Shown one piece after another: positions 20,890 through 33,559 of a DNA stretch of 64,000 bases (position 1 is the first letter of the stretch; each line of letters opens with the position of its first letter). The stretch is from positions 26,415,643-26,479,642 of the forward strand of contig NC_034009.1 in assembly GCF_000346465.2 (NCBI RefSeq). Reading direction: 5' to 3'. This DNA is from Prunus persica. Lineage: Eukaryota; Streptophyta; Magnoliopsida; Rosales; Rosaceae. The notes below the pieces were generated by a model. It made no database searches. It worked only from the letters and a program-made list of their open reading frames with translations, and was not told the origin of the DNA. The position numbers and the translations under genes are program-made.

Positions 20890-23037
20890 TTACGGTGTGT
20901 TCAAGGCTGGGCATTGTCTTCTATCATGACCAATGCGTCCACACTCCCGACAGTGTCTAATCCCTCGCTTCATTGCCTTTTCCTTTGCTCCCGTTACTCC
21001 TTTCGACCTTCCTTTGCACCTCACTCTCTTAGGGTCTTTCATATATTGTGTTTGAGAGCTGGACCCTCCAACTTCGTTATTACTTGGTCCATCCTTCAGC
21101 AACTTCAACTTCACCTGCAAACTTTTTAGAGTCTCTGACAGTAGCTCACATCCTTCTTCACTCATTAATGCATCCTCAACCACATCTGAAGCAAGTCGAG
21201 ACATTGTACACCGCTTTATTAGAAGGCCAGGATCTGCACAGTCTTTAATTTCGTTGCCATTTGCCTCTGACACCAATCCAGATTTCGCAGTTTTCTTCCA
21301 CCTCTTCAAAATATATTTATCGGGCATATATTCAATCTGGTCCCTTCTGAACAATGCTAGGATGTGCTTGCAAATAATTCCAACAAATTCAAATCTTTTG
21401 CAGCTACACGATGCGTGGTCAGAATCTTTGACATATACGACTTCTGCCACTCTTGTTTCCCAATTTTTCCTTTCGCTCACGTTAAAGACAACTTTAGAAG
21501 CATCCTCTGTTTTGAACTCTAGGAAACATGCTGTACTTTGTATTAGTTCTTGCTCAAACTTTTGAAACATTGTCCTTGTGTACAAGGTAGCCATTTGTTT
21601 GTTCATTGACATCGGTAGAAGACATTGAACCACTTCAAATGCATCTACGTGATCAGCAACTAACTCTTTTTCACGTTGATGAGAAAGTGCCCTCTCAAAT
21701 CGTATTATGAAATCCATCAACGAATTTCTCCTTGATATGTATTGCTTGAAAAAACCATGAGAACCTTCCGCTCTTTGGCTGCTTGACATTCCAGCGGCAA
21801 AAAATTGTCGTGCGTAGGCTGGAACCCAAGATTCCCTTAAATCAAATATTGAACTTAGCCATGGATGGTCAGTCAAACTAGCCTTTGTAACCACAATATT
21901 CCATTTTGCATCAAACTCATCCTTATTGTCAGTATCCCATATGGCTTTCTGAAATTCACGCCAATACTCCTTATAAGCGTCACGTGGTAACTTAACAGAG
22001 AACTTTGATGTGATGTGCCATATGCAAAGTCGATGAAATGTAGTCGGGAAGGCTATTGAAATCGCTATGGCCATTGCCGCATCTTGATCTGTAATGATCG
22101 TTTTAGGTTCCCCACCTGGCATGGCTTTCTTAAACTCCTCAAACATCCAAACAAACGACTCAGTCGTTTCCTTGCTCAAAAATGCGCATGCTAAGACAAT
22201 TGTCTGACCATGGTTATTAACTCCCAACATTGGTGCAAATGTCAAGTCGTATCGATTCGTGTTGAATGTGGTATCGAATACAACAACATCTCCATAAAAC
22301 CCATATGCCCGTCTAGAAGTTGCATCTGCCCAAAAACATCGACTAAACCTGTCATGCCCATCTCCCTCAATCTTGAAATAAAAAGCCTCATTTTTTTTCT
22401 GTTCAGCCATAAAATACTCGGTCACTAGTTCAACATCGTGGTTCCTCAGCGTCTCATTCACACTACATTCAAGATTGTAGATATCTTTTTTGATAAAACC
22501 GATTTTATCCATTCCTCCGGATTGCACCTCGAAAATACTTACCTTCTGATGAATGGAAATATTAACTGAACCCAACTGTTTTGTGAGTACTTTTGTAGAA
22601 TCTGAAATATGACGGTGTGATCTCAATAAATGCATTCTTTCTGAGGGTGTCATCTTATGATTGTGTCCCTCTGCAAAAAGAGATATGGTATACTTCTTGC
22701 TCCCATTTGTCTTCACAACCACAATCTTAGCTTTGCAATTGCATCTACTTATTCCTCGTTGTCTTTTTCTCTCCCGAGTTTCATCCTTCCTGTATGCACC
22801 TTGTTTGCAACATACAAATTCTTTCCTCAAAATCTCTTTCTTATTTTTCCCCCAAAAGCTAGAATGAAGTTGAATACCAAAGCCAGCAAAGAATGCATAT
22901 CTATTATAGAAATTGTAAACGAGGTCAAGCGAGTCAAACTTCATCCCAACTGCTGGTGTTTCCTCATTTCTTACTTCAGGAATATAAACCCTCTCATTAT
23001 CCCCCGTGCATTCATCACTCTCTGAGCCCCCAGACAT
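20890..23037 (-). CDS. FAR1-type Mutator-like transposase, intact single exon (715 aa)
   Basis: Encodes the DDE transposase expected to move this element. Domains in order: FAR1-type DNA-binding domain at about residues 33-127 (FDSLDLVYNFYNRYAFFAGF, RCNCKAKIVV, GHNH); MULE catalytic domain at about 245-430 with D255 in VVFDTTFNTN, D317 in IITDQDAAM, the C/H pair in HRLCIWH and E424 in SSSQRAEGSHGFF; SWIM zinc finger C544-x-C546-x9-C556-x-H558 (CSCKRFEFVGIICKH); and a C-terminal CCHC knuckle (CRECGRIGHDRRQC). All key residues are present and the frame has no lesion, so the element could be or recently was autonomous. It lies 1.1 kb from the right terminus and is transcribed inward. Domesticated relatives are FHY3/FAR1 and FRS, but position inside intact termini favours a true transposase. 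Confidence 0.93.
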   Translation of the reverse strand: MSGGSESDECTGDNERVYIPEVRNEETPAVGMKFDSLDLVYNFYNRYAFFAGFGIQLHSSFWGKNKKEILRKEFVCCKQGAYRKDETRERKRQRGISRCNCKAKIVVVKTNGSKKYTISLFAEGHNHKMTPSERMHLLRSHRHISDSTKVLTKQLGSVNISIHQKVSIFEVQSGGMDKIGFIKKDIYNLECSVNETLRNHDVELVTEYFMAEQKKNEAFYFKIEGDGHDRFSRCFWADATSRRAYGFYGDVVVFDTTFNTNRYDLTFAPMLGVNNHGQTIVLACAFLSKETTESFVWMFEEFKKAMPGGEPKTIITDQDAAMAIAISIAFPTTFHRLCIWHITSKFSVKLPRDAYKEYWREFQKAIWDTDNKDEFDAKWNIVVTKASLTDHPWLSSIFDLRESWVPAYARQFFAAGMSSSQRAEGSHGFFKQYISRRNSLMDFIIRFERALSHQREKELVADHVDAFEVVQCLLPMSMNKQMATLYTRTMFQKFEQELIQSTACFLEFKTEDASKVVFNVSERKNWETRVAEVVYVKDSDHASCSCKRFEFVGIICKHILALFRRDQIEYMPDKYILKRWKKTAKSGLVSEANGNEIKDCADPGLLIKRCTMSRLASDVVEDALMSEEGCELLSETLKSLQVKLKLLKDGPSNNEVGGSSSQTQYMKDPKRVRCKGRSKGVTGAKEKAMKRGIRHCRECGRIGHDRRQCPALNTP

Positions 23038-24103
23038 TTGATCTACGTATATTATTGATCCACTTCTATATTACTGCATAGCAATTATTCATTCATTAAT
23101 CAGTCATTACTGCATCACAACATATCAATGCATTCCACTTACACAAAACATTGCCCAAATTGACACAAAATACGCATAGCCTAACTTCCGATTACACAAA
23201 ACGCAAGCAAAATTTCATAAAAGTTACGTCATCTCTTGTGAAATAATCTGGTAAAAATAACATTAGAACCAACATGTTCAACTAAGAACACAAATGCAAT
23301 TCAAACCACCAATTACAGAACTTCACCCAATATCCTCTCCAACTGCTTACTCCTAATGTCATTAAGCCTAAGTTTAGGTTATTTTACCTACATTTTATAA
23401 TTTTCCACCCCGACCAACAACAATGAACTAAGTATATTGAATATTCATAAGGAAATGACACATTATTGATTCCAAAAATGAGGCATTATTGATGCCACAA
23501 ATGACGAATTTCCCACCCTCACAAAAAATAAACCTAACCCAATAAAATCATTCCAGCAAGTGAACTTACCTCTCAAAATCAATCGGGAGCTCTGCAGTCA
23601 GTCAGCTTGAAAGAATGTGGTGGACATTAGAGAAGACTCTTTGGTATTTGAGACTCCATATCTACCAAAATCGGGGAACAACTGCTGCTGCGGCTTCTAG
23701 CTACAAAAAGAGATATGCTACTTTGCTTTCATCTGGAATCTTGTCAGCTGAATGAAAAAGAGAAGGGGTTTTCACTTGAGCCATAGAATCAAAACAGGGC
23801 AACAGCTAGGTAAGAGCCATTCTTCGTAATACCCAGGATACCATAGATCGCAGGCCTCCCAACGAGCTAATGACAATCGAGTGACTATAAGGTTCGGGAC
23901 ATTTGGATCCTTCTAATTGTGGGTTTGCTTTACATTCAAAAAGAGAGGATTGTGTTCTTCAGTTTTTCACAGAGAGGGAAAGAGGGGAACAACTGAAGTT
24001 GGGTTTCTAACGGGTTAGATTTCAACCCGATTCTACATGCACCCTCTTTTAAAAAAGTCACCGTTGGATGAAATCCAACGGCTCTTACATACCCCTCAAA
24101 AAC
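23038..24103. other. MULE right arm: probable transposase promoter and subterminal region
   Basis: AT-rich, with no coding frame. It contains short direct repeats (for example GACACATTATTGAT and GAGGCATTATTGAT near 23457-23493). Position suggests the transposase promoter; I see no decisive TATA box. Confidence 0.4.
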
Positions 24104-24139
24104 ACCCCTTATAACTTTCCACTCACTATAGAAGCTCTC
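24104..24139 (-). repeat. right terminal inverted repeat of the MULE
   Basis: Mirror of the left terminus, ending 8 bp beyond the conserved core. Just inside it, 24061-24084 holds a small palindrome (CCGTTGGAT...ATCCAACGG); a related sequence (CCATTAGATCAATCCAAGG) lies just inside the left end at 7286. Confidence 0.8.
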
Positions 24140-24148
24140 GCTTTACAA
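24140..24148. repeat. target site duplication of the large MULE, right copy (GCTTTACAA)
   Basis: Identical to 7215-7223. The symmetric distance of both copies to the inverted-repeat core makes chance identity very unlikely. Confidence 0.85.
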
Positions 24149-24718
24149 TTCAATGTTGGGTTTTGTTTTGCGTATTGTTGTGGCGGCCAGAGGCCCAAAA
24201 AACTAGTAGATGCGGGTCAAGCTACAAGTCGTCCAAAGGTGACAATGTCGTTTTCAAACTTAACACGGCACATGAAAATTTTCAACTCGGCCAAGGAAGG
24301 CACATTAAATGTTGGAAGCAAACATGACATGTGGGTGTGTGGTGTGGACCACCTAGAAGGAAGGAGCTGGCAAATCCAGTCCAAGCAGGACCTTTACGTT
24401 TGGGTCAGTGGCTCACTGTTCCAACAACCAAAATCGACACCAAATAACATATAAATCCTATATTCTATTCTTGTAGTAGTACCAGATTTTGAGGACAGGG
24501 AGTGAGTTTCCAAGACTAAAGCGCAACTAGTGTTTTTCTATGTTATAAAGAATGGGTCCGCTATTAAGATTTTTTGTGATAAAATTTTATATTTATTAGG
24601 CTGTATGTGTGATTAAGATTAGAATAATATCAGTGTTGTTATTACTCGGCCGCAGACATGTCTCTAGAATAATTTATGAGTTAATAAACAATTATTAGTG
24701 ACCATAAACGAAAATTTA

Positions 24719-25795
24719 TTAACTCAACTCAAAATTTTGGTACAAAAGTTCAAGAGGGTGCCCTTGTAGAAATTCCAACATGCCCCAGCTAATCAAATTA
24801 TGACCATCAGAATAAGAAAGCGACTCTGCGCAATGCTCGGTCATCCATTGTATTTCTTCATTTGAATTTGAATCCTCAGCTGCAACAATATCATCCAACA
24901 ATGGGTTTTGGTCATTTTGCAGAGCTTCCATGTCTTTGACAGTGCTGCCGGTGCCGCAGCTGCAAGACTGCTTAGTATTTGAGTCCGGGGCTTTTGGAGT
25001 TTCAGAGGAGGAGGAAGCAAGAGGTTTTGGAGTTTGCTTTTTGAAGCCAAGCTTCTTGCACAAACGAGTGTTCCAGTAGTTCTTGACTTGGTTGTCAGTT
25101 CTTCCTGGTACACGCCCCGCAATCAGAGACCACCTGTACATGTTCATACAAAGTTAATTAAGCTTTGATCAGTGATTAATAATCCGATTTAATTATCAGC
25201 AGCATCCATATACATTAACAAACACGTTGATTATTTTTATATACATAAATATAATGTGATTCCATTTCCAAGTACCAATAGAAATAGCGAGACATGGGGA
25301 TCAAAGTCACCCTGCACACATTACTATCACGGATCTACCCAATTTTTTAAATCAAGTCTTAATTAACAACACTCCAAAACATCCAAATGAGCATCTCAAA
25401 GAAATTAATCCTCCCCCCACAAGAAAAAATATATGAAAAGTGAAAGGTGGAGATAAATTTCAGAAAACCTGTTGCCAAGGAGATTATGAAGTCTGATGAT
25501 GAGGTCCTCTTCTTCCTCAGAAAAATCTCCGCGTTTCACATTTGGGCTCAGATAGTTGAGCCACCTCAATCTGCAGCTCTTTCCATTCCTCTTTAAACCT
25601 ACATATATATATATATATATATCATATAATGAAGATGAAACGAATCAGACAAGTGCATACTGTAGATAAGGTCTTACCGGTGAGCTTAGGAATGCGATTC
25701 CAGCGGCCACTTCCATGTACGGTTACGTAGTCTAGCAGAACCCTATCCTCCTCCTTTGTCCACAGCCCTTTCTTGTACTCATTTTCTGCTTCCAT
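24719..25795 (-). CDS. R2R3-MYB transcription factor, WEREWOLF/GL1-like (3 exons, 220 aa)
   Basis: Exons 25678-25795, 25469-25598 and 24719-25133 (minus strand), with introns at the two classic R2R3-MYB positions. R2: [20 protein letters not shown] ending [22 protein letters not shown]3: [20 protein letters not shown] ending [20 protein letters not shown]. The stretch [20 protein letters not shown] fits the bHLH-interaction signature [DE]Lx2[RK]x3Lx6Lx3R, so it probably works with R/B-like bHLH and WD40 partners in epidermal cell fate or pigment control. NEYKKGLWT and SPNVKRG are typical of the WER/GL1/MYB23 clade (subgroup 15). The start is ATG 25795; the preceding in-frame codons lack an ATG. 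Intron 1 and the promoter hold TA microsatellites (25601-25620, 25866-25886). The gene is intact; the MULE ends 580 bp beyond its stop. Confidence 0.93.
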
Positions 25796-25821
25796 TGTTG
25801 CCTCCCCCTCTACACACAAAG

Positions 25822-28800
25822 AGAGAACGACGGCGGCTTATAGCTAAGAGGGGAAAACCTTGTGTGTATATATATATATATATATATTTGTCAATATAAT
25901 ATATGCAGTAGCTCAGCTGTATATATGGGTGTGAAAAGTTCAAGAGCAGGTCTTTCTTTGCCGTGCTTGGACTTGGATTGTATTCTTTAATTAATTTTAT
26001 TTGTCGGCAATATAACCGGAGAGACCATTCATTTTCATGGATTTTTTATTATTTAATTCATTAATATATAGCATATTTGCAGTGACTCAGTGAGTGACCC
26101 ATGCATGTTATGTTACATCCAAGGGACCAATAAAGACACAGTTAGAAGCTTTATGTACAAACACCAAGGTGCTTCTTCTTCTTCTTCTTCTTTCAAGTTT
26201 CTAACTCCACCCACACCACATCATGTTCTTGTTGACCTGTTAATGATATTGAAATCAAGTGTTTACTTGGATTTTCTAAACCAATAAAAAGTAATGTAAC
26301 CGTAAATTTTATTATTAACTTATCCAGAATCACTTTTAAACGCACTTTTAAAACCCCTCCACAAAGACTTGGAGTTTAATTAAAAGGAGTTGGCACTTGA
26401 CACAAAGAAGCAGGACTAAATAATAGTCATTGATAGAGTTATTGTGAAATCTGTGGCTCAATAGGAGATTTTTGGTTCCATTGAGTAGTAAATAGCAACC
26501 AAAAGTCCCCACCACATGTCATTTCCCCAGAGAGTGCATCTCCTGTTACTTTCCCCCAACGGTCTGGTCAGATCAGATGAGACTCTCTTGACCTATAATA
26601 ATTTCCCATGCATGATGCATGCATGCACATCTTCTTTTTCTGGTCACGGTAAAAGATCCGCCAATAATGTCTGATTCATAGCTTCTTCTTATCTCTTGTT
26701 ACTGTGGCATGTTTTCCATGAACATGGACTTGAGGCTTAATTATTGAGTTCCATCTTCACTTCTTATGACAATTCGATAATTGTACTAACCTGCCGGTCA
26801 ATTTTCTAAGGCTATTATATATTTCACCCGACATCATTTTTCCATAATTCAGACATTTAATAGCCTTCTTTTCATTGTCGATATTATCAAATTTTGTCAC
26901 AATCTTTATTAAAGACGGATTATATATCGATATCAATCAATCTTTTTCCTTCCAAGACTCCCGTGTTTAATAGTCTACCATCCACGCTTAACTTTATTTC
27001 CACAACCTGGAAAGAGAGGAGAGCCCTAGGTAGGCCAAAAATGTCAGAGTCATGGCTCAATCAGCACGCATTTAGCTTACCACAACTCGTTTTGGTAACA
27101 ATCAGCCACGCTTCTTTGCTTGGACATAGACTGGAGATACATATAGGAGGAGGAGAGTGTGTGTGAAGTCATGGTCAGGGAATTAAATTTTGCTATAAGA
27201 AGTAGGTGGAATAAATATATCGCTAGATTAATCATATATATAACCCTACCCTACCCCATTCATATTCACTGTACAATAGCTATGCCTGCTGTCCTCCAGA
27301 TTAAATAGCTGTAAAACATGCATGATGCAGTGAGTGACTGAGGCTTCTGAAAAAGGAAAAGTAAATTTATAATCTGGTAAATTGGGAGGACAGCAGCTTT
27401 GGTTTTTGAGGGTTTCTTTTCAGGGATATTATACTACAAACCAGCTACTGTGTGGTGTAGCTGTGTGTGGAATAATTTATAACTGTTTCAGAGGCTTTCA
27501 GTTATGCTGACTCAATGTCCCGTTTGATTTTTGTATCCCCTTGAATGAATGCTCGTGGTACAACATGCCTTCAAGGCTAAAACGCATATCATTCTACTCG
27601 TTTCGCTTATAAATCTTACTTATTTTTAACGTTAAACAGAAAACAAGAGAGTATTGCATTTGAGGCTCCGACATTGACTTCGTAAGATGAAAGCCTATCA
27701 CAAGAGCTTAAAAAATCTTAGACCTTGCCATACATGACTAAAATTGTCTCCAACTCCCCTTAATTAATCACAAAATTTAACCCCATGATCAACTTCTTTG
27801 CCCCTTCTCTGGGCCACTAATAGGATAAGCAGCCCATTAACCTGGCCCGGAGTTTTTTAAATAAAAAAAACTTAGGCCGTTTGAACTGGGCTTGTGTTGC
27901 CAACCTGTCTATGGCCCAAAAGTGTAATGGCTTGGGTTTATTTATTCAGACCCGTTAAATTGCTGAACATACCCACAACCTTTTTCTCCTAATTTTTTTC
28001 ATAAAGACTATTTTACCCTCTGTCACTAGTGTTGGGAATGCCCAGGCCTAGTGATTAGATTGAAGTTAGGTCTTCCACCATTGCATGTTAGATTTTCTGG
28101 ATTCGTAAAGAGCATCTACTTATTACCGTGTTAGTTAGATTGACTCAGGCCGCTGGTGTGATTTCAAGTATTTGGTAAAATATAAATTAAAAGTACATCC
28201 TCAAATTAACTAAGTAAGTACATCCTAATATTTAAATCAAAATGTAAAATTAACTAAGTACACCTTATTTAACTAAAAAAAATACTACTGATACACCCTA
28301 ATACACTCTATCGCACAATACCAAACCCATTCGAAAACTGACTGCAGTTGTTTTAGAAAAAGGAAGGACCACACTGACGAACTCTGCAATGCTCGGAAAG
28401 TCGAATCCCTCAATCATTTATCCAAGGATGCTAGGTAGAAGGACTTATGTCTCCCATTGCATTCTTATCAATAATGTATGATTAAGAGTCCTGAGACTGA
28501 AAGTCATAGTGAAGCAGTGCGATAACATTGCTTCATCTTCCAATATTGGGTAGTTGAACCCCCAGATCCCTGTTCACTCATTGCAATTCCTTTCAATAAT
28601 ATTTGGTTAATTGAAAATCATAGCATGTACTTGGTTATCAATTATGGACCACATTTTCCTTTTGATGCCTCCAACACCTCTTCGCATTATACTAACCATC
28701 CATTGCTATTACTAATTTGCTATCTTTGTAGGATTTTCACTCGCGTTTGATTAGAGTTGAATATGATAAGTAAGGTGTACTTATTAAAATTACATTTATT

Positions 28801-29042
28801 TCACAATTCAATATATTCTTTTTGGTCATTTTATATTAGGGTTAATTACTAATTCAATAAATAGTTCGATAGTATAGTGTACTCAGTTAATTTTAAGGTT
28901 CGTTTAACAGAACCCAAAAAGAAAGAGCATCTACTTATTTGCCAATATTTATACATGTCACAATTGAGTTAACACAATACATTCAAGTAGCCTACCATTC
29001 ATATTACAAAGAGGGCAGCAACATCATATACACAGCACCTTC
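25822..29042. other. intergenic region: MYB promoter side, no gene seen
   Basis: Contains TA repeats near 25866, a CTT run (26176-26192) and a TGCATGCATGC tract (26612-26626). At 28180-28890 two AT-rich blocks with GTACATCC/GTGTACTT motifs in opposite orientation might be ends of an old transposon, but I could not define termini or a target duplication. No convincing frame. Confidence 0.45.
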
Positions 29043-31400
<2,358 letters not shown>

Positions 31401-32063
31401 GTTTTCTTCTTTAGTCAGATCTTCACTCTTTCCTCTGTCAATCGTAATTGTCTTTGCGCTTCCTCAAAGGTGATTTCTCACTCTAATTTACAAGATCCTT
31501 GTTTCTCTTTTGATAGATTTGGATGCAAATTTGTTCTTTTTTTATAATAAATTTTATCAGTGTCGACTTTTTATATATTGTGGAGTAATTAGGGTTCCGA
31601 TCCGTTGTTTAACATCGATTTTCTCTCTGATCTGCTTTGTAAATCGGAAAGTTACGTTGAAAATTTATGATCAATTTAGCGGTTTACAATGTACGATTAG
31701 TTTATGTTGGAAATTTTTACTTACATTCTGTTACATCTTGGCGAAAAAGCTCGTCTTTTTATCACCATAATTAACATAAATTTGAAATCTTTGTTCTAAT
31801 TTTTTGGCAAAAGAAAAGCTCTGCTCAACCCAGCTAAGGAAATTCCCAATCGATTGAAGTAGGTTTTGTTAATGTCATGTTTGAGTTCTCTGAAATTATG
31901 AAGAAGAAAAAACCAAAGCTTTAAGACTCTATGTTACAATTCTTATGGACCACATTGAGAAAAGAATATAATTGCACGTGCACAACTATGTTTGTTGAAC
32001 TCAGTATGTGTAGTTTTAATGATTGACCGTTCGTGGGTGTGAATTTCGCAAGGTTTAGCTGAA

Positions 32064-33559
32064 ATGGCCGAATCAAAACCAGGATTGAGGAAACCTGTAT
32101 TCACCAAGGTTGCCCAGCTCCGCCCAAGCACCTCAGGGCACACTCTCACGGTAAAGGTTGTTAATACTAAGATGGTATTACAAAAGGGTCGTGCTGATGC
32201 CCCTCAAGTACGCCAAATGCGAATTGCTGAATGCTTGGTTGGCGATGAAACCGGATTGATTATCTTTACAGCTAGAAATGATCAAGGTGTGTATTTCAAG
32301 TTTACTTCGTACTCTCACTGGTGAACACAATCTATGCTTAGCAGTTGCTGGTTCAAAATCCAGTGACTGATAATCAAATCTCGATAAAGTAATCTTCTTT
32401 TCTGAATGATTTCACAGTTGGATTTTCATCTAATGGTTTTAGGCTTGACTTTCTTGTGGTAAAACATAATTACTTATGTTCTGTTGAGCCTGGTATATGT
32501 CTAGAACATGATTACTCAAATTTCCCCTTGTGGTATATGTGGAAGGTTTACAGCCTTTTCTGGTGCTTACTCTTGATAAGATAATGCTAGGGCCTTGGTG
32601 GGAGCTGGTCAATGCTGTTATTTTAATTTTTTTTGGGGATTCTAAACCTTGAGTATAGATATTCATTAGTTTTTAAGGTCTCAGCTCGGTTCCTGGTGAT
32701 TAGATTTCCTGGCCACTGCTTACGTGGGTCTGATTTCCGTTCGCAATTGATGTTTTAATGATGTCATAAAAAACTTTAGATGTCCTGTAGCTGAAATTGA
32801 CGGGTGAGGCAATGCTAGAGTACATTAATTAGTCAAACAAGATGGTATCTAGTGAAACTTTAGATGTCCAGTAGCTGAAGCCTGAAATCAGAGATTTGTT
32901 GAATGCCATAACAAGCCCAGGAATATGGACTCTCATCTGATAGTTATATGCTTAAGATAAGAGGGAGGGAAGGACTGCAGATATGCCAAAGATATGTGAG
33001 CTTGGGAGTGAAGTCTCTATGAGTGGTCATGGGTGATAAATAACATTTAATTAAATGAGACTGGATCAGTTTGTGCCACTTTTTTTCAAGGTTCTCAGTC
33101 TGCCAAACAATTGATAATTTCAGTTTTTCAGATTTTAGCACCCATATTAACCAGTATTTCTGCAAAAGGGGGGATCCACACCAACAGTTTGGGCCTTTTT
33201 AAAAAAAATTATTGTTCAGCCTTTATCTGAAAATCTGTATCTTAATTTTGGTTGTATATTTTGACACTTCATTTTATTTTTTCCAGTTTGCATCACTGTT
33301 TTGGAAGACCACTGCATTGTATGTTATGTAAGTTTCCTTTTACTAATTGTTTTGATATGATGGTTGTGTAGTGGATTTGGTGAAAGAGGGCTCTACCCTA
33401 ACCCTGCGTAATGCCAAAATCGACATGTTCAAAGGATCGATGAGACTTGCTGTGGACAGGTGGGGCCGTGTTGAAGTTGCTGAACCTGCTAGTTTTACAG
33501 TGAAAGAAGATAACAACCTCTCACTCATTGAATATGAACTTGTCAATGTTGAAGAGTGA
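32064..33559 (+). CDS. OB-fold nucleic-acid-binding protein, At4g28440-like (2 coding exons, 136 aa)
   Basis: Exons 32064-32286 and 33372-33559, with the junction inside a Val codon (CAAG|GTGTGT and TGTGTAG|TGGAT). The protein starts MAESKPGLRKPVFTKVAQLR, followed by GHTLTVKVVNTKMVLQKGRA, ECLVGDETGLIIFTARNDQV, MFKGSMRLAVDRWGRVEVAE and FTVKEDNNLSLIEYELVNVE. This is the small single OB-fold family typified by Arabidopsis At4g28440, related to SOSS-B/RPA-like ssDNA-binding folds. Its molecular function is poorly known. The intron is about 1.1 kb. The leader probably has an intron as well: a donor-like CAAAG|GTGATTT lies near 31470, and the bases just before the ATG (TTTCGCAAG|GTTTAGCTGAA) look like an acceptor. 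Intact. Confidence 0.9.

Larger units (their letters stand above)
7224..24139. mobile_element. giant Mutator-like element (16.9 kb) with transposase and multi-gene cargo
   Basis: Left terminus 7232-7259 reads CTATAATGAGTGGAAAGTTA then TAAGGGGT. The complement of 24104-24131 is the same apart from one base (CTATAGTGAG...). The outermost 8 bases of the two ends differ. The 9-bp duplication GCTTTACAA flanks both ends. Inside are an intact FAR1-type MULE transposase (minus strand, near the right end) and, in order from the left, a DUF1985/Ulp1-like gene, a GRF zinc-finger microprotein, an F-box-like gene and a divergent pair of coiled-coil genes. The Ulp1-like domain with DUF1985 is known from a plant MULE subgroup (Kaonashi type); the remaining cargo is unusual. 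It lies between the 3' ends of convergent host genes. Confidence 0.88.

Noticed and set aside
28180..28890. Possible transposon with GTACATCC ends
   Set aside because: The opposing AT-rich blocks do not align well and no target duplication was found.
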